Shown: positions 1-9,782, counted from the stretch's first letter. The stretch: DNA of 64,000 nt from Chlorobium sp. (GCA_005862225.1 SZXV01000002.1:434001-498000), one strand, 5' to 3'. The notes: generated by a model not told the origin, from the sequence alone. Numbers and translations are program-made.

Positions 1-4
1 TCAG

Positions 5-77
5 GCGGGAGTAACTCAGTTGGTAGAGTCACAGCCTTCCAAGCTGTTGGTCGCGAGTTCGAGTCTCGTCTCCCGCT
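5..77 (+). tRNA. tRNA-Gly (anticodon UCC)
   Basis: A full cloverleaf can be folded by eye. The 7-bp acceptor stem pairs positions 5-11 with 70-76. There is a D-arm with AGTTGGTA, an anticodon stem ACAGC/GCTGT with loop CTTCCAA (anticodon TCC), and a T-arm with loop TTCGAGT. The discriminator base is T, as usual for glycine. CCA is not encoded. It lies only 35 bp upstream of rplX, so it probably shares the transcript or sits at the junction of the spc operon; the gene before it is outside the window. Confidence 0.93.
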
Positions 78-112
78 CAGGATTTTATGAAATACTATCA
101 TATCAGTGAAAA

Positions 113-355
113 ATGAAAACAGGGATCAAGAAGGTTAAGTTGCACGTCAAAAAAAACGACTCAGTGGTCGTTATCAGTGGTAATGATAAAGGAAAAGCTG
201 GTAAAATTTTGAAAGTATTTCCTGAAAAAAGTCGTGTGATTGTGGAGGGTGTCAATATAAGAAAGCGTCATACGCGTCCTGCCCAGGGTCAGACCCAAGG
301 CTCAATTATTGAAAGGGAATTCCCTATTCACTCTTCCAATGTGAAGAAAAGTTAA
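113..355 (+). CDS. rplX: 50S ribosomal protein L24
   Basis: The 80-residue protein carries an amino-terminal KOW motif (about residues 10-40, with [20 protein letters not shown]) followed by the conserved [10 protein letters not shown] segment. L24 nucleates assembly of the large subunit by binding 23S rRNA. It is shorter than the roughly 100-residue enterobacterial form, lacking most of the carboxy-terminal extension. It opens the visible part of the spc operon; the usual neighbour rplN is not seen upstream, where a tRNA-Gly gene lies instead. The ATG has no clear Shine-Dalgarno sequence. Confidence 0.97.
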   Translation: MKTGIKKVKLHVKKNDSVVVISGNDKGKAGKILKVFPEKSRVIVEGVNIRKRHTRPAQGQTQGSIIEREFPIHSSNVKKS

Positions 356-414
356 GTGTTTTTTCTAAATGCAAGGATGACAAAGACCATCCCGGTAAAC
401 TGATAACGAACAAG

Positions 415-1002
415 ATGGACAAGAATAAAGAGATGACACAGGGTACTCCCTCCTTGGCAAGACTTGAGACATTCTACAAAGAGAAGGTAACGCCAAACCT
501 TATGGAGCGTTTCCAATACAAGAATGTCATGAAAGTTCCAAGGCTTAAAAAAATATCAATTAATATAGGGGTTGGTGCTGCTGCTGCTGAGCCAAAGTTG
601 CTTGAGATTGCTGTGCAGGAGCTTGCACAGATTACTGGTCAGAAACCTCAGATCCGTAAGTCGAAAAAAGCGATATCGAACTTTAAGCTGAGAGAGGGCC
701 AGGCTATTGGTTGTCGTGTGACACTTCGTCGTAAGGCCATGTATGAGTTCTTTGACCGTTTTGTCAGTCTTGCCGTTCCAAGGATACGTGATTTTCGCGG
801 TCTCAGTGATACCAGTTTTGATGGACGTGGAAACTATACTGCCGGAGTCAGGGAGCAGATTATATTTCCGGAAATTGATATTGACAAAGTGCCCAGAATC
901 TCCGGAATGGATATCAGTTTTGTAACTTCTGCTTCTACAGACGAAGAGGCTTACGTGCTGCTTTCGGAACTTGGAATGCCATTTAAAAAGAAGAACAACT
1001 AA
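415..1002 (+). CDS. rplE: 50S ribosomal protein L5
   Basis: The 195-residue protein matches L5 along its whole length: KISINIGVG near residue 46, the [22 protein letters not shown] block, and the [17 protein letters not shown] block towards the end. L5 binds 5S rRNA and contacts tRNA at the P site. About 12 extra amino-terminal residues precede the usual start. If those are not translated, an internal ATG at codon 7 could be used. It lies 59 bp after rplX and 16 bp before rpsN in one operon. Confidence 0.97.
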   Translation: MDKNKEMTQGTPSLARLETFYKEKVTPNLMERFQYKNVMKVPRLKKISINIGVGAAAAEPKLLEIAVQELAQITGQKPQIRKSKKAISNFKLREGQAIGCRVTLRRKAMYEFFDRFVSLAVPRIRDFRGLSDTSFDGRGNYTAGVREQIIFPEIDIDKVPRISGMDISFVTSASTDEEAYVLLSELGMPFKKKNN

Positions 1003-1018
1003 ATAATTCAGAACACAG

Positions 1019-1288
1019 ATGGCCAAGAAAAGCGTTATAGCAAGGAACGAAAAAAGAATAAGACTTGTAGCCAAGTATGCCGAACTTCGTGCGGAGTTAG
1101 TTAAAACTGGTGACTATGAAGCCCTCAGGAAACTGCCAAGGGATAGTTCGCCAACAAGAGTCCGTAATCGTTGTGTGCTTACAGGCCGTGGCAGAGGTGT
1201 GTATGCAAAATATGGGCTTTGCAGGCATATGTTTCGCAAGTTCGCTCTTGAGGGAAAGTTGCCTGGTGTAAAGAAGGCAAGTTGGTAA
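1019..1288 (+). CDS. rpsN: 30S ribosomal protein S14, zinc-free form
   Basis: The 89-residue protein begins [13 protein letters not shown] and carries the conserved [12 protein letters not shown] and [19 protein letters not shown] segments. Its length, and the absence of the two CxxC pairs of the 61-residue zinc form, place it in the C-minus class of S14. S14 assembles late into the head of the small subunit. It sits between rplE and rpsH as in other bacteria. Confidence 0.97.
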   Translation: MAKKSVIARNEKRIRLVAKYAELRAELVKTGDYEALRKLPRDSSPTRVRNRCVLTGRGRGVYAKYGLCRHMFRKFALEGKLPGVKKASW

Positions 1289-1354
1289 GTATATTTGCTT
1301 GCCTGTAGTCAAAGAAAGGTATTTGTTCATTATTGAAAGTAACCAACGTTCGCT

Positions 1355-1750
1355 ATGCCTGTAACGGATTCTATTGCAGATTATATCACCCGTATCAGAA
1401 ATGCGGGAAGAGCAAAAAACAAAACAACCGATATCCCTTATTCAAAGCTTAGGGAAAATCTTTCGCAATTGCTTGTAGAGAAAGGGTATATCAAAAGCTT
1501 TACGGTGATCACGACTGAAAAATTCCCATTCTTGCGGATTGATCTCAAGTATACTGCTCAGGGAGATCCTGCTATAAAAGAGATTACCAGAGTCAGTAAG
1601 CCTGGTCGTCGTGTTTATGACGGAAAAGATATTAAAAAATATCTTGGTGGTCTCGGGTTATATATCCTTTCATCGTCCAAAGGGGTTATAACAGATAAAG
1701 AGGCAAGGGCACAGGGTGTAGGTGGAGAAATCCTGTTCCGTATCTATTAA
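1355..1750 (+). CDS. rpsH: 30S ribosomal protein S8
   Basis: This 131-residue S8 starts [17 protein letters not shown] and ends with the conserved [23 protein letters not shown]8 binds the central domain of 16S rRNA. In other bacteria it represses the spc operon by binding the mRNA near rplE; no such site is recognisable by eye here. It follows rpsN after 66 bp and precedes rplF by 29 bp. Confidence 0.97.
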   Translation: MPVTDSIADYITRIRNAGRAKNKTTDIPYSKLRENLSQLLVEKGYIKSFTVITTEKFPFLRIDLKYTAQGDPAIKEITRVSKPGRRVYDGKDIKKYLGGLGLYILSSSKGVITDKEARAQGVGGEILFRIY

Positions 1751-1779
1751 TTATATAAGCCAGAGAGCATTAGAATACC

Positions 1780-2319
1780 ATGTCAAGAATAGGAAAAATG
1801 CCCATAATCCTGAGCAATCAGGCAAAAATAGAGATAAGTGACCTGAACATCAGGGTATCTGGTCCGAAAGGTACTCTTGAGCAGAGGCTGACTGATCAGG
1901 TAAAGATTACTGAAGAGGGAGGTATCCTTACTGTTTTGCGCATTGATGATAGCAAAAAGGCAAAGTCTCAACATGGCCTTTATCGAATGCTTGTCAGCAA
2001 TATGGTTGATGGTGTTACAAAAGGATTTACCAGAAAGCTTGAAATTGCAGGTGTTGGATATCGTGCCGAGCTGAAAAATGATCTGCTTGCACTTACTCTT
2101 GGCTATTCACATATGATCTATTTTAAGGCGCCGGATGAGATTAAAATTGAGGTGCCTGATCAGGTCACTATTCTGGTCAGTGGTATTGATAAAGCATTAG
2201 TGGGTCAGGTGGCTGCCAAGATTCGTTCATTCAGAAAGCCAGAACCTTATCGTGGCAAGGGTATTAAATATGCAGGTGAAGTGGTTCGCCGCAAGGAAGG
2301 CAAGGCTGCGGGCAAGTAA
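1780..2319 (+). CDS. rplF: 50S ribosomal protein L6
   Basis: The 179-residue protein has the two-fold L6 architecture. It begins MSRIGKMPIILSN, has the central GFTRKLEIAGVGYRAEL block, and ends with the signature RKPEPYRGKGIKYAGE followed by VVRRKEGKAAGK. L6 sits at the factor-binding side of the large subunit, near the sarcin-ricin loop. Length is typical. It is part of the collinear spc operon. Confidence 0.97.
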   Translation: MSRIGKMPIILSNQAKIEISDLNIRVSGPKGTLEQRLTDQVKITEEGGILTVLRIDDSKKAKSQHGLYRMLVSNMVDGVTKGFTRKLEIAGVGYRAELKNDLLALTLGYSHMIYFKAPDEIKIEVPDQVTILVSGIDKALVGQVAAKIRSFRKPEPYRGKGIKYAGEVVRRKEGKAAGK

Positions 2320-2375
2320 GAAGTGAATGAAGAGCAAAGTTGTCAGGCAATAAAATTTTACAACGGTTCAAGATA

Positions 2376-2735
2376 ATGAGTCAAATCGATAAAGCCTCCC
2401 GGAGGCAGAAAATCAAGGACAGAAGCAGAGCGAATGTCCAGGGTACCGCGATCAAGCCCAGGCTTTGTGTTTACAGGAGCCTTTCACAGATTTATGCACA
2501 GTTGATCGATGATGTGAATGGCAAAACATTGTTGGCTGCTTCAACAATGTCAAAGGATAATAAGGCTATTCAGGGGAGCAAGTCGGAACGTTGCCGCATC
2601 ATCGGTCAGCAGATCGGGCAGAAGGCTCTTGCTTCAGGTATAACAAATGTGGTGTTTGACAGGAATGGATTTCGTTATCATGGCAGGGTGAAGGCCTTGG
2701 CTGATGGAGCGCGAGAGGCAGGACTGATCTTTTAA
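2376..2735 (+). CDS. rplR: 50S ribosomal protein L18
   Basis: This 119-residue L18 starts [23 protein letters not shown] and contains the conserved [17 protein letters not shown] segment and a carboxy-terminal [26 protein letters not shown] block. L18 binds 5S rRNA together with L5. The reading frame stays open upstream to a TTG at 2340, but the ATG at 2376 gives the normal family start, so I use it. Confidence 0.96.
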   Translation: MSQIDKASRRQKIKDRSRANVQGTAIKPRLCVYRSLSQIYAQLIDDVNGKTLLAASTMSKDNKAIQGSKSERCRIIGQQIGQKALASGITNVVFDRNGFRYHGRVKALADGAREAGLIF

Positions 2736-2759
2736 AAACTTTTCAAAGAGATAGAGTAA

Positions 2760-3278
2760 ATGGCGAAAACATCTGCTAAGAGTATCAGACCCGGTGAATT
2801 AAATCTGAAAGAGAAGCTGGTTCATATCAACAGGACTGCAAAGGTGGTTAAGGGCGGCAAGCGCTTTGGGTTTAACGCAATTGTAGTTGTGGGTGATAAA
2901 GAGGGCCATGTTGGATACGGGCTTGGAAAAGCAAACGAAGTTCAGGACGCTATTGCAAAAGGCATCGAAGATGGCAAGAAAAATGTTATCAAGGTTCCGA
3001 TTGTGAAGGGGACGATACCTCATCAGATTGTGGTCAAGTATGGCTCAGCCAAAGTTATGATGAAACCTGCAACGCCAGGTACAGGACTTATTGCTGGAGG
3101 TGCGGTAAGGGCGGTTCTCGAGATGGCAGGTATTCATGACATTCTGACCAAATCACTTGGATCATCCAATCCGCACAATGTCGTTAAAGCGGCAATCAAA
3201 GGACTTCAGAGTATATCTGATGCTTATGATGTCGGTGAAAGACGGTCAAAGAGCCTGACTGAGGTTTTTGAAAGCTAA
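2760..3278 (+). CDS. rpsE: 30S ribosomal protein S5
   Basis: The 172-residue S5 shows the amino-terminal double-stranded RNA-binding fold ([20 protein letters not shown], about residues 17-36), the loop [17 protein letters not shown], and the carboxy-terminal [29 protein letters not shown] region. S5 helps form the mRNA entry tunnel and affects decoding fidelity. It lies 24 bp after rplR and 17 bp before rpmD. Confidence 0.97.
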   Translation: MAKTSAKSIRPGELNLKEKLVHINRTAKVVKGGKRFGFNAIVVVGDKEGHVGYGLGKANEVQDAIAKGIEDGKKNVIKVPIVKGTIPHQIVVKYGSAKVMMKPATPGTGLIAGGAVRAVLEMAGIHDILTKSLGSSNPHNVVKAAIKGLQSISDAYDVGERRSKSLTEVFES

Positions 3279-3295
3279 AATGAGAAAATGCGATC

Positions 3296-3481
3296 ATGAG
3301 TGAGAAAATATTGAAAATTACCCAGGTGCGCAGCGTTATCGGTGGCACGAAAAAGCAGAAAGCAACCATCCAGGCTCTTGGACTTGGAAGGCCGAACTAT
3401 AGTGTTGACAGGCCGGATAATGCCTGTACCAGAGGACAGATAAGGGTTGTACAGCACCTTGTAAAGGTTGAAGAAGTATAG
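3296..3481 (+). CDS. rpmD: 50S ribosomal protein L30
   Basis: The 61-residue L30 starts MSEKILKITQVRSVIGG and contains the conserved KATIQALGLGRPNYSVDRPD segment. L30 is a small peripheral protein of the large subunit and is missing from some bacterial lineages; it is kept here. It lies in the standard rpsE-rpmD-rplO order. Confidence 0.96.
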   Translation: MSEKILKITQVRSVIGGTKKQKATIQALGLGRPNYSVDRPDNACTRGQIRVVQHLVKVEEV

Positions 3482-3515
3482 GATTTTTACTAATAGCAAG
3501 TCGGGAATTGAAACC

Positions 3516-4070
3516 ATGGATTTAAGTTCACTTCGTCCAGCAAAAGGCGCAGTTAAAAACAAAAAACGGGTCGGCCGCGGTCAGGGTTCAGGTAATGGAA
3601 CGACTGCCGGAAAAGGTAACAATGGCCAGCAGTCTCGAAGTGGTTACAAGAGGCCACTCATTGAAGGCGGACAGGTTCCGGTATATCGGCGTTTGCCTAA
3701 ATTTGGTTTTACCTCTCTTGATAAAAAGCCGGTAAACACTGTCAATCTTACTCAGATTGATAAATGGATACAGGATGGGCTGGTTGGTGCAGAGATTACG
3801 ATTCTTGATCTCAAATCGCTTCTTCATGCCAGTAATGCGGATTATTTCAAGGTTCTTGGCAATGGGGAACTGACGAGCGCGGTTACCATCACTGCTCATG
3901 CGTTCAGCAAAAGTGCTGAGGAAAAAATTGTTGCAGCAGGCGGTCAGGCGGTTAAAGCTTTCCGTACGCTTGAAGAGGCTTCAAAAGTCAGGGATCTTCC
4001 TTTTGAAAAGGCGCTCTTGAAACCAAAAGCGAAACTGGTTAAGAGAACCAAGAAATCTACCAAGCCCTGA
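3516..4070 (+). CDS. rplO: 50S ribosomal protein L15
   Basis: This 184-residue L15 begins MDLSSLRPAKGAVKNKKRVG, followed by the glycine/arginine-rich RGQGSGNGTTAGKGNNGQQSRSG tract that threads into rRNA, then PVYRRLPKFGF. The carboxy end runs on about 30 residues beyond the usual 145-150, ending in a lysine-rich tail. The frame is open back into rpmD, but the ATG at 3516 fits the family start. It is followed after 18 bp by secY. Confidence 0.96.
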   Translation: MDLSSLRPAKGAVKNKKRVGRGQGSGNGTTAGKGNNGQQSRSGYKRPLIEGGQVPVYRRLPKFGFTSLDKKPVNTVNLTQIDKWIQDGLVGAEITILDLKSLLHASNADYFKVLGNGELTSAVTITAHAFSKSAEEKIVAAGGQAVKAFRTLEEASKVRDLPFEKALLKPKAKLVKRTKKSTKP

Positions 4071-4088
4071 ATCCGTTAAAAGGACACT

Positions 4089-5420
4089 ATGAAGCTTAAT
4101 GATAGTATAAGGAACATTAATAAAATCCCTGAGCTCCGTCAGAGGATACTTTATACGCTTCTTTTATTATTTGTCTACAGGCTTGGTTCACACATTACCA
4201 TTCCAGGTGTTGATGCGTCAGCAGTGTCCGGCGCATCACAGACTCATTCCAACGATCTTTTTGGACTGTTTGATTTGTTTGTGGGCGGAGCTTTTGCAAG
4301 AGCCTCGATTTTTTCTCTTGGCATCATGCCCTACATCTCTGCTTCGATTATCGTCCAGCTTCTTGGAGCTGTGACTCCATATTTTCAGAAATTGCAGAAA
4401 GAAGGGGAGGACGGTCGTCAGAAAATCAGTCAAATGACTCGATATGGAACGGTATTTATTGCTGTTCTTCAGTCCTGGGGTGTGAGTGTCAGTCTTTCAA
4501 GTCCAGCCTCTTTTGGGAAGGTGATTGTCCCTGATCCAGGTATATTTTTTACGGTAACCGTTGTTATACTCCTTACGTCTGCGACTGTTTTTGTCATGTG
4601 GCTCGGTGAAAAGATTACAGAGAGGGGGATCGGGAACGGTATATCACTCATTATTATGATTGGTATCCTTGCCAGATTTCCACAGGCTCTTGTCGCTGAA
4701 TTCCGTTCAGTGTCACTTGGAAGCAAGAACTGGATTATTGAGATCATCATTTTAGCTCTGATGGCGGCTATTGTAGCTTTTGTCGTTGTCTTGACTGTCG
4801 GTACCCGGCGCATACCTGTGCAGCATGCGAAAAGGGTTGTGGGCCGCAAAGTTTATGGTGGCAGTACCCAGTATATTCCGATGCGGATCAATACTGCCGG
4901 AGTTATGCCGATTATTTTTGCGCAGTCTATCATGTTTCTTCCTGGAACGTTTCTCTCCTTTTTTCCTGAGAATGAGGTGATGCAAAGAATTGCTGGGTTA
5001 TTGGCTTATGATTCTTGGTGGTATGCGCTGATGTTTGGCACCATGATTGTTTTCTTTACCTATTTTTATACAGCTATAGCATTTAATCCCAAGGAAGTTG
5101 CAGATACGATGCGTCGTCAGGGAGGTTTTATTCCCGGTGTACGTCCAGGAAAAAGTACAGCCGATTTTATCGATCATATTTTGACCCGAATCACGCTTCC
5201 AGGTGCCATATCACTTGCTATAATAGCGATTCTGCCAACTTTTCTGACAAAGTTTGGTAATGTAACTCAGGGTTTTGCACAATTTTTTGGTGGAACAAGC
5301 CTTCTTATTATTGTTGGTGTTGGACTCGATACTTTGCAGCAGGTTGAAAGCCATTTGCTCATGCGTCACTACGATGGCTTTATGAAGTCAGGGAAGACAC
5401 GCGGTCGCCAGAGCAGATAG
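4089..5420 (+). CDS. secY: protein translocase subunit SecY
   Basis: The 443-residue membrane protein forms the SecYEG pore that carries proteins across and into the inner membrane. Ten hydrophobic segments can be traced. The family blocks GIMPYISASIIVQLL (about 79-93), a cytoplasmic loop with GTRRIPVQHAKRVVGRKVYGG, and RPGKSTADFIDHILTRIT are all present. An AGGACA Shine-Dalgarno-like sequence precedes the ATG. The position after rplO and before map is the classical one. Confidence 0.97.
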   Translation: MKLNDSIRNINKIPELRQRILYTLLLLFVYRLGSHITIPGVDASAVSGASQTHSNDLFGLFDLFVGGAFARASIFSLGIMPYISASIIVQLLGAVTPYFQKLQKEGEDGRQKISQMTRYGTVFIAVLQSWGVSVSLSSPASFGKVIVPDPGIFFTVTVVILLTSATVFVMWLGEKITERGIGNGISLIIMIGILARFPQALVAEFRSVSLGSKNWIIEIIILALMAAIVAFVVVLTVGTRRIPVQHAKRVVGRKVYGGSTQYIPMRINTAGVMPIIFAQSIMFLPGTFLSFFPENEVMQRIAGLLAYDSWWYALMFGTMIVFFTYFYTAIAFNPKEVADTMRRQGGFIPGVRPGKSTADFIDHILTRITLPGAISLAIIAILPTFLTKFGNVTQGFAQFFGGTSLLIIVGVGLDTLQQVESHLLMRHYDGFMKSGKTRGRQSR

Positions 5421-5429
5421 CGCATTCCT

Positions 5430-6227
5430 ATGATTACGATTAAAAGTGAACGGGAAATCGAGCTTATGAGAGAAGCTGGAGCCCTTGTGGCAAAGGTACT
5501 CGATATGCTTGAGATAGAAATAGTGCCAGGTATGACGACCAAACAGCTTGATACCATGGCTGAAGAGTATATTCGTGATCACCATGCAGTGCCAAGTTTT
5601 CTGAATTATGTCCCGAAAAGTGATCCTGGAGTGACGCCCTATCCTGCAACACTTTGTGTTTCTATTAACGAAGAGGTTGTTCATGGGGTTCCGAGTAAAA
5701 AAAGAGTTTTGAAGGAAGGCGATATAGTATCGGTCGATTGTGGTGTTTATAAAGGCGGTTATCATGGTGATGCGGCACGAACTTTTGTGCTTGGCATTAT
5801 TGATGACAAGGTACAGGTGCTTGTTGATGCCACAAAAGAGTGTCTGGCAAGAGGAATTTCAATGGCAGTGGAAGGAAATCGTCTTCATGATATTTCATCA
5901 GCGATAGAAGATTATGCCCGCTCGTTCGGTTTTGGTGTTATTGAAAATATGGTTGGTCATGGTATTGGAAGTGAATTGCATGAAGATCCTGCTGTCCCCA
6001 ATTATGGCAGGAAAAATACTGGAGTGAAGTTGCGGGCAGGCATGACACTTGCAATCGAACCCATGATCGCTCTTGGAAAATCACGTAAAGCAATCAGTAA
6101 ACGCGGTGCATGGGTTGCAGTAACAGAAGACGGAAAGCCGGCAGCTCACTTTGAGCATACTATAGTCGTAAGGCCAGGGAAAGCTGAGATACTGACAAAG
6201 AGCTTTCTTGAAGAAAAACAGGCTTGA
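5430..6227 (+). CDS. map: methionine aminopeptidase, type I
   Basis: The 265-residue enzyme removes the initiator methionine from nascent proteins. The dinuclear metal ligands of the family are visible: D103 and D114 (VDCGVYKGGYHGDAART), H177 (VGHGIG), E210 (AIEPM) and E242 (FEHT). H85 is the substrate-side histidine. It lies 9 bp after secY, so the two are very likely co-translated. The preceding PTCLC-type zinc finger domain found in some homologues is absent. Confidence 0.96.
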   Translation: MITIKSEREIELMREAGALVAKVLDMLEIEIVPGMTTKQLDTMAEEYIRDHHAVPSFLNYVPKSDPGVTPYPATLCVSINEEVVHGVPSKKRVLKEGDIVSVDCGVYKGGYHGDAARTFVLGIIDDKVQVLVDATKECLARGISMAVEGNRLHDISSAIEDYARSFGFGVIENMVGHGIGSELHEDPAVPNYGRKNTGVKLRAGMTLAIEPMIALGKSRKAISKRGAWVAVTEDGKPAAHFEHTIVVRPGKAEILTKSFLEEKQA

Positions 6228-6264
6228 ACGCGACAACACTTTATCGAATTAAGGAGAGAACAAT

Positions 6265-6483
6265 TTGGCAAAAGAAGAATCAATTGAGATTGAAGGAGTG
6301 ATTCTGGATGCACTTCCGAATGCGCTGTTCAAAGTAAAACTTGAAAACAGTCTGGAGGTTCTTGCACATGTTTCCGGAAAGATCAGGATGCACTATATCA
6401 GAATACTTCCTGGCGACAAAGTTAAAGTACAGATATCTCCCTACGATATTACCAAGGGCAGGATTACTTACCGCTATAAATAA
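6265..6483 (+). CDS. infA: translation initiation factor IF-1 (TTG start)
   Basis: The 72-residue protein is a single S1-type OB fold: [20 protein letters not shown], then [19 protein letters not shown] and the end RITYRYK. IF-1 occupies the ribosomal A site during initiation. The only in-frame start giving the family amino terminus is TTG at 6265. It is supported by an AAGGAG Shine-Dalgarno sequence at 6251-6256 with 8-nt spacing. It lies between map and rpmJ. Confidence 0.96.
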   Translation: MAKEESIEIEGVILDALPNALFKVKLENSLEVLAHVSGKIRMHYIRILPGDKVKVQISPYDITKGRITYRYK

Positions 6484-6592
6484 GTGATAAAAGTGATAAT
6501 GATGATATTGGTTTTACAATCTTTATTATTACATTACAAGCCTTTTCACATTTCGGATTGAGTTGGTTTAATTATTGCATGTCGGGTTTATT

Positions 6593-6709
6593 ATGAAAAT
6601 ATATTCTTCTATTAAAAAGCGTTGTGAGCATTGCCGCATTGTTAAGCGCAAAGGCAAGAGATATGTGATTTGTAAAGTAAATCCCAGCCATAAGCAGCGC
6701 CAGGGTTGA
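6593..6709 (+). CDS. rpmJ: 50S ribosomal protein L36, zinc form
   Basis: This 38-residue gene lies between infA and rpsM. The protein starts [14 protein letters not shown] and ends NPSHKQRQG. The zinc ligands C11, C14, C27 and H33 of the C-plus form of L36 are all present. L36 binds helices of 23S rRNA. It is the first gene after a 109-bp gap from infA, a position where the alpha operon often has its own promoter, although no convincing promoter is visible. Confidence 0.95.
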   Translation: MKIYSSIKKRCEHCRIVKRKGKRYVICKVNPSHKQRQG

Positions 6710-6742
6710 TCTTCAGAAAAACAATAGAACTTTAAAGAGAAT

Positions 6743-7120
6743 ATGAGGATAGCTGGGGTAAATTTGCCGTTGAACAAACATGCTGTTATCGCATTGACGC
6801 ATGTTTATGGTATTGGAAGAGCATCAGCAGAAAGTATTTTGCAGAAAGCTGGTATTGCGCCTGACAGAAAGATCTCTGAGCTCAATGACGAGGAAGCTCA
6901 TGCAATCAGAGAAATTATTGCCGAAGAATACAAGGTTGAGGGGCAGGCCCGGGGTGAACAACAGACTGCCATAAAACGTTTGATGGATATCGGCTGCTAC
7001 AGGGGACTTCGTCACCGCCGGTCGCTTCCAGTTCGTGGACAGAGGACGCGCACTAATGCAAGAACCAGAAAGGGTAAGCGAAAGACCGTCGCAGGCAAGA
7101 AGAAGGCTGTCAAGAAGTAG
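6743..7120 (+). CDS. rpsM: 30S ribosomal protein S13
   Basis: The 125-residue S13 begins [29 protein letters not shown], with the helix-hairpin motif, and ends with the basic tail [18 protein letters not shown]13 contacts P-site tRNA and bridges the subunits. Length and position (rpmJ-rpsM-rpsK) are standard. Confidence 0.97.
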   Translation: MRIAGVNLPLNKHAVIALTHVYGIGRASAESILQKAGIAPDRKISELNDEEAHAIREIIAEEYKVEGQARGEQQTAIKRLMDIGCYRGLRHRRSLPVRGQRTRTNARTRKGKRKTVAGKKKAVKK

Positions 7121-7165
7121 TAGTGTACAGGCAATAAATCTTAGAGACTTAAAGAGTGTAAGTTC

Positions 7166-7549
7166 ATGGCTACAATAAGCAGGAAAAAAAAGAAAGTTAA
7201 GGTTACCGCCGAAGGTGCTGTACATATAAAAGCATCGTTCAATAATATTATGGTGACCATTACCGATGTACAGGGTAATACGGTTTCTTGGTCAAGTGCC
7301 GGTAAAAACGGCTTCAAAGGCTCTAAAAAGAATACACCATACGCATCGCAGGTGACTTCTGAAGCTGCGGCCAAGGAAGCTTATGATCTCGGGATGAGGC
7401 ATGTCAATGTTTTTATCAAAGGCCCGGGTGCAGGACGTGATGCTGCTATTCGTGCATTGCAGGGAGCTGGCCTTGACGTTCGTACCATCAAGGATATCAC
7501 ACCTCTTCCGCACAATGGCTGCAGGCCTCCAAAACGCAGAAGGGTCTGA
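7166..7549 (+). CDS. rpsK: 30S ribosomal protein S11
   Basis: This 127-residue S11 shows [35 protein letters not shown], and the carboxy-terminal signature with [14 protein letters not shown] and [18 protein letters not shown]. It lines the platform of the small subunit near the mRNA exit. The initiator is ATG at 7166. Confidence 0.97.
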   Translation: MATISRKKKKVKVTAEGAVHIKASFNNIMVTITDVQGNTVSWSSAGKNGFKGSKKNTPYASQVTSEAAAKEAYDLGMRHVNVFIKGPGAGRDAAIRALQGAGLDVRTIKDITPLPHNGCRPPKRRRV

Positions 7550-7586
7550 TTTTATATATTCATAGAATTTCAATGAAGCAATTGAT

Positions 7587-8198
7587 ATGGCAAGATTCAG
7601 AGGATCAATAACAAAAGTATCCCGCAGGTTAGGAATAGCACTTGCACCAAAGGCTGAAAAATATCTTGAAAGACGTCCATTCCCTCCGGGTCAGCATGGT
7701 CAGGGGCGAAAGGGTAAAGTTTCTGAATATGCACTCCAGCTCAGAGAGAAGCAAAAGATGAAATATCTTTATGGCATTCTTGAGAAGCAGTTCAGCAATT
7801 ACTACCAGAAAGCGGTAGCCCAGAGAGGTATTACCGGTGATAACCTTGTGAAGCTTCTGGAACGTCGTTTTGATAATGTCGTTTTTCGCGCTGGTTTTGC
7901 TCCGTCAAGGTCAGGTGCCCGTCAGCTTGTTACTCATGGTCATCTTTTAATTAATGGCAAGAAGGTAGATATTCCTTCATATATCGTTTCTCCTGGTGAG
8001 CTGATTGAATTCCGGCAGAGAAGCAAGAATATGGGCGCAGTTACTGATTCTCTCAATAAGGCTCCTGAATCTCGCATACCATCATGGATTCAGGTTGACA
8101 AAGCAAACCAGAAAGCAGTATTTTTGAGTATTCCTGAGAGGGAGGAAGTTCAGGAGCCATTCAACGAACAGTTGGTTGTTGAATTGTACTCGAAGTGA
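7587..8198 (+). CDS. rpsD: 30S ribosomal protein S4
   Basis: The 203-residue S4 has the typical RRFPPG-like segment ([14 protein letters not shown]), the helical [19 protein letters not shown] region and the S4 RNA-binding domain with [23 protein letters not shown]. It lacks the amino-terminal zinc-cysteine motif of some homologues. S4 starts assembly of the small subunit and, in enterobacteria, represses the alpha operon. Confidence 0.97.
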   Translation: MARFRGSITKVSRRLGIALAPKAEKYLERRPFPPGQHGQGRKGKVSEYALQLREKQKMKYLYGILEKQFSNYYQKAVAQRGITGDNLVKLLERRFDNVVFRAGFAPSRSGARQLVTHGHLLINGKKVDIPSYIVSPGELIEFRQRSKNMGAVTDSLNKAPESRIPSWIQVDKANQKAVFLSIPEREEVQEPFNEQLVVELYSK

Positions 8199-8226
8199 TT
8201 TTAATGAATTCTAAGGTATAAATACT

Positions 8227-9210
8227 ATGATATACCAGATGCAGATGCCTGCAAAAATTGAGGTAGACGAAGCTTCGCATAGTGATTGTTTCGGGAGGTT
8301 TATTGCGCAGCCGCTTGAACGCGGTTACGGAGTTACCCTTGGAAACGTTATGAGAAGGGTTCTTCTTGCCTCGCTTCCGGGAACTGCAATAACAGGGATC
8401 AAGATTGACAATGTCTATCACGAGTTTGCAGCAATCGATGGTGTGCGTGAAGATGTTCCAGAAATTATACTGAACCTCAAGAAAGTACGTTTCAAATCAA
8501 CCTGTAAAAGGAACTGCAAGACATCTTTGTCTCTTGTCGGACCTATGGAGTTCACTGCCGGTGATATTATTGCGCAGGAAGGCGAGTTCGAAGTCTTGAA
8601 TAAAGAGATGTACATTGCGACCATCAATGCAGGTGTGACACTTAAAATTGACCTCTATATTGGACGAGGTCGAGGTTACATGCCAGCGGAGGATAACAGG
8701 CCAGAGGGCATGCCTATCGGTTATATAGCAATTGATGCGATTTACACTCCGATAAGAAATGTAAAGTTTACCGTTGAGAATACCCGTGTTGGTCAGCGTA
8801 CCGATTATGAAAAAATGATTCTTGATGTTGAGACTGACGGTTCAGTCAGTCCTGACGACTCTATCAGTCTGGCAGGCAAGATTATTACTGAGCATGTTAT
8901 GTTTTTTGCCAATTTCTCACCGACAGAGGAAGAGTTCACTGAGGAGGAGTTCAAGCAGCAGGATGATGAGTTTGAAACCATGCGCAGGCTGTTTAATACC
9001 AAAATAGAGGATCTTGATCTTTCAGTTCGTTCGCATAATTGCCTCAGGCTGGCAGAGATTGATACTATTGGTGAACTTGTTTCTCACAAGGAAGACGAAT
9101 TGCTTAATTATAAAAATTTCGGCAAGAAGTCACTGACAGAACTGAAAGAGCAGCTTGAGAAATTTGATCTCAAGTTTGGTATGGATACTACCAAGTATCA
9201 GATGAAATAA
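8227..9210 (+). CDS. rpoA: RNA polymerase alpha subunit
   Basis: The 327-residue protein has the dimerising amino-terminal domain (about 1-230, including [24 protein letters not shown] near residue 30) and a carboxy-terminal domain (about 250-320, with [16 protein letters not shown] and [19 protein letters not shown]) that binds UP elements and activators. The linker is acidic. Length and gene order rpsD-rpoA-rplQ are typical. Confidence 0.98.
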   Translation: MIYQMQMPAKIEVDEASHSDCFGRFIAQPLERGYGVTLGNVMRRVLLASLPGTAITGIKIDNVYHEFAAIDGVREDVPEIILNLKKVRFKSTCKRNCKTSLSLVGPMEFTAGDIIAQEGEFEVLNKEMYIATINAGVTLKIDLYIGRGRGYMPAEDNRPEGMPIGYIAIDAIYTPIRNVKFTVENTRVGQRTDYEKMILDVETDGSVSPDDSISLAGKIITEHVMFFANFSPTEEEFTEEEFKQQDDEFETMRRLFNTKIEDLDLSVRSHNCLRLAEIDTIGELVSHKEDELLNYKNFGKKSLTELKEQLEKFDLKFGMDTTKYQMK

Positions 9211-9257
9211 TAAGATTAGTAACCGTTTTTTTGAATTATTGAGATCAGGAAACAGTC

Positions 9258-9713
9258 ATGCGTAAAGTTAAGCCAGTAAGAAAACTTGGAAGAACCGCAG
9301 CTCATAGAAAGGCGACACTCAGCAATCTCTCTACCCAATTACTTGTTTACAAGAGAATTGAGACGACAGAAGCTAAAGCCAAGGAGACCAGAAGGGTAGT
9401 TGAGAAAATCATTACCAAGGCCCGGAAAGGTACGGTTCATGCCCAGCGTGAAATTTTCAAGGACATTCGGGATAAACAGGCTATAAGAATTCTCTTTGAA
9501 GAGATTGTCGCAAAAGTCGGGTCACGTAATGGCGGTTACACCAGAGTGGTCAAGCTTGCACCTCGTTATGGCGATGCTGCAAAAATGGCAGTGATCGAGC
9601 TGGTTGATTATACAGAAGCTCCATCACAAACTCAGAAGACCGGGAAACAGGATCGCGCAAAACGAGTTAAAGGTTCAAAGAAAACTGCTGAAGCAGCTTC
9701 CACAGCAGAGTAA
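9258..9713 (+). CDS. rplQ: 50S ribosomal protein L17
   Basis: The 151-residue L17 starts [21 protein letters not shown] and contains the L17 core up to about residue 120 ([28 protein letters not shown]). A lysine/alanine-rich tail of about 30 residues follows that the core family lacks. It is the last gene of the operon; a strong hairpin follows 23 bp after its stop. Confidence 0.97.
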   Translation: MRKVKPVRKLGRTAAHRKATLSNLSTQLLVYKRIETTEAKAKETRRVVEKIITKARKGTVHAQREIFKDIRDKQAIRILFEEIVAKVGSRNGGYTRVVKLAPRYGDAAKMAVIELVDYTEAPSQTQKTGKQDRAKRVKGSKKTAEAASTAE

Positions 9714-9736
9714 CTCATTCTTTGCCACACTTATTG

Positions 9737-9782
9737 ATAGTCATTGCATACAGAAAAGAAATTATCTGTATGCAATGACTAT
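9737..9782. terminator. bidirectional rho-independent terminator shared by rplQ and rsmG
   Basis: A perfect 17-bp stem pairs 9737-9753 with 9766-9782, followed on the plus strand by TTTCTTTT and preceded by a TTATTG stretch. It ends the ribosomal operon. The right arm is also coding sequence: it encodes the last residues of rsmG on the minus strand, and the rsmG stop codon (9762-9764) lies in the loop. Confidence 0.9.
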
